Source of the DNA: Bradyrhizobium jicamae
GTDB lineage: Bacteria; Pseudomonadota; Alphaproteobacteria; Rhizobiales; Xanthobacteraceae
NCBI RefSeq assembly: GCF_018130695.1
Contig: NZ_JAFCJX010000003.1
Coordinates: forward strand, 248,001-312,000
Direction of reading: 5' to 3'
Length of the DNA stretch: 64,000 bases
The notes under the pieces are model-generated. The model saw nothing but the letters and a program-made list of their open reading frames with translations. It was not told the origin of the DNA and made no database searches. How positions within the stretch are numbered: position 1 is the first letter of the stretch; every line of letters begins with the position of its first letter. Both the position numbers and the translations under genes were made by a program. Of this stretch, positions 63,413-64,000 are shown one piece after another.

Positions 63413-64000
63413 ATGCGCGTGATTTCGACAGCCGCCTGGCTGCTCCTTGGCCTCTCCACGAGCTTCGCCCAGACCCCGCAGGCCGCGACCTCGCCGACCT
63501 TGCTGGTCGATCAGCCGCCGGTGCTGGCGGTGCTCGATCACGACAATGCTTCGTCGCTGTCGCTGGTGTCATTGTTCAAAAATATCCATGCCGCGCAGAA
63601 GCTGCCTCTGCCGACGGTTGCCGCAGGCCCGACCCGCGCCGGCGATCTCGCGCGCTTCGGCGAGACCTACGGCCAGTTCGCGGCCGTGATGTCGGCCGAT
63701 ATCGGCCGGATCATTTCGGGGCTCGGGATCGATTGGGAAAAAGAGATCATCAAGACCTACGATCCGAAGTCGGCCAGGACCGAGGCCGGCAAGGCGCTGC
63801 GGCTCAACGGCAACGTCGCGCGGGTCTTCAACGAGAAGTGGCTCGGCTCCAATGACGGGCTGTTCATCCTGTCCGGCGTCGTCAACCGCATCGACCGCCG
63901 GGATTTCGACCCCGGCCATTGCGGCGAGCTGCGCTTCATCTACCGGCTCGGCTATGACGTGACCATGAACGGCAAGACCTACGCCTCGCGGATGCCGTTC
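63413..64000 (+). CDS. exported protein of unknown function, 3' end outside the window
   Basis: At least 196 residues, open to the window edge. A signal peptide (MRVISTAAWLLLGLSTSFA|QT) starts at ATG 63413. Then come a PPVLAVLDHDNASSLSL stretch and GLFILSGVVNRIDRRDFDPGHCGELRFIYRLGYDV. The NRxDxRDxxxGHCGExRFIY block resembles a group of uncharacterised secreted proteins in Proteobacteria. It diverges from the duplicated-domain secreted protein at 62125-63360, and the two may work together on the cell surface; this is inference. Confidence 0.75.
   Translation, partial: MRVISTAAWLLLGLSTSFAQTPQAATSPTLLVDQPPVLAVLDHDNASSLSLVSLFKNIHAAQKLPLPTVAAGPTRAGDLARFGETYGQFAAVMSADIGRIISGLGIDWEKEIIKTYDPKSARTEAGKALRLNGNVARVFNEKWLGSNDGLFILSGVVNRIDRRDFDPGHCGELRFIYRLGYDVTMNGKTYASRMPF

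Overview
This 64 kb window reads as chromosomal DNA of a GC-rich alphaproteobacterium, most likely Bradyrhizobium or a close relative. The evidence is the gene families, the glpDSTPQUV glycerol-uptake layout known from rhizobia, and several short palindromic repeat families common in Bradyrhizobiaceae. No rRNA, tRNA, CRISPR, insertion sequence or phage module is visible. Most genes are packed with few gaps, and many use GTG or TTG starts that overlap the previous stop codon.

Layout. 1-6.2 kb (plus): lytic transglycosylase, DUF1993 protein, old yellow enzyme, nitroreductase, GST (minus), a GFA-family gene broken by an in-frame TAG, and an RpiB-like isomerase. 6.2-15.4 kb (mostly minus): glycerol operon glpD-S-T-P-Q-U-V, with its repressor glpR separated from it by a plus-strand SRPBCC gene. 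15.5-24.3 kb: small ORF, GNAT acetyltransferase, a four-gene fatty-acid beta-oxidation operon (FadE, thiolase, FadJ, hotdog thioesterase), and a flavin reductase-like protein. 23.7-28.7 kb: RND efflux operon (membrane fusion lipoprotein, RND pump, TetR) with a clear operator inside its promoter. 28.8-42.3 kb: single genes, including a lone MazE-like antitoxin, MFS transporter, three VOC proteins (two from a tandem duplication), Tat hydrolase, cytochrome/Vgb propeller protein, atypical crotonase, cupin, CsbD, D-hydroxyacid dehydrogenase, FKBP, gamma-glutamyltransferase with an FAD oxidoreductase, TrhO and SlyX. 42.4-47.2 kb: LysR regulator, a TadE/TadG-like pair, a small protein and hemE.

47.2-61 kb is an accessory catabolic region. 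A six-gene minus-strand operon encodes TRAP uptake (DctP-Q-M), an extradiol ring-cleavage dioxygenase, a GntR regulator and an MhpA-type flavin hydroxylase. It diverges from a Bug-type binding protein and an atypical SDR. After a truncated TIR-domain gene comes a Rieske oxygenase/GntR/VanB-like reductase operon that diverges from a catalytic-half-only MetE-like methyltransferase. Two GTATAC palindromes exactly 63 bp apart lie in the shared promoter region. An acyl-CoA dehydrogenase and an AraC regulator follow, separated by four 12-bp iterons. The window ends with two divergent secreted proteins of unknown function; one carries an internal duplication and the other runs off the edge.

The best candidate for an undescribed system is the Rieske/reductase plus single-domain MetE module (55.7-59.7 kb), which I infer to be an oxygen-dependent demethylation unit coupled to methyl or thiol transfer. 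All functions are assigned by reading motifs; no database search was run.
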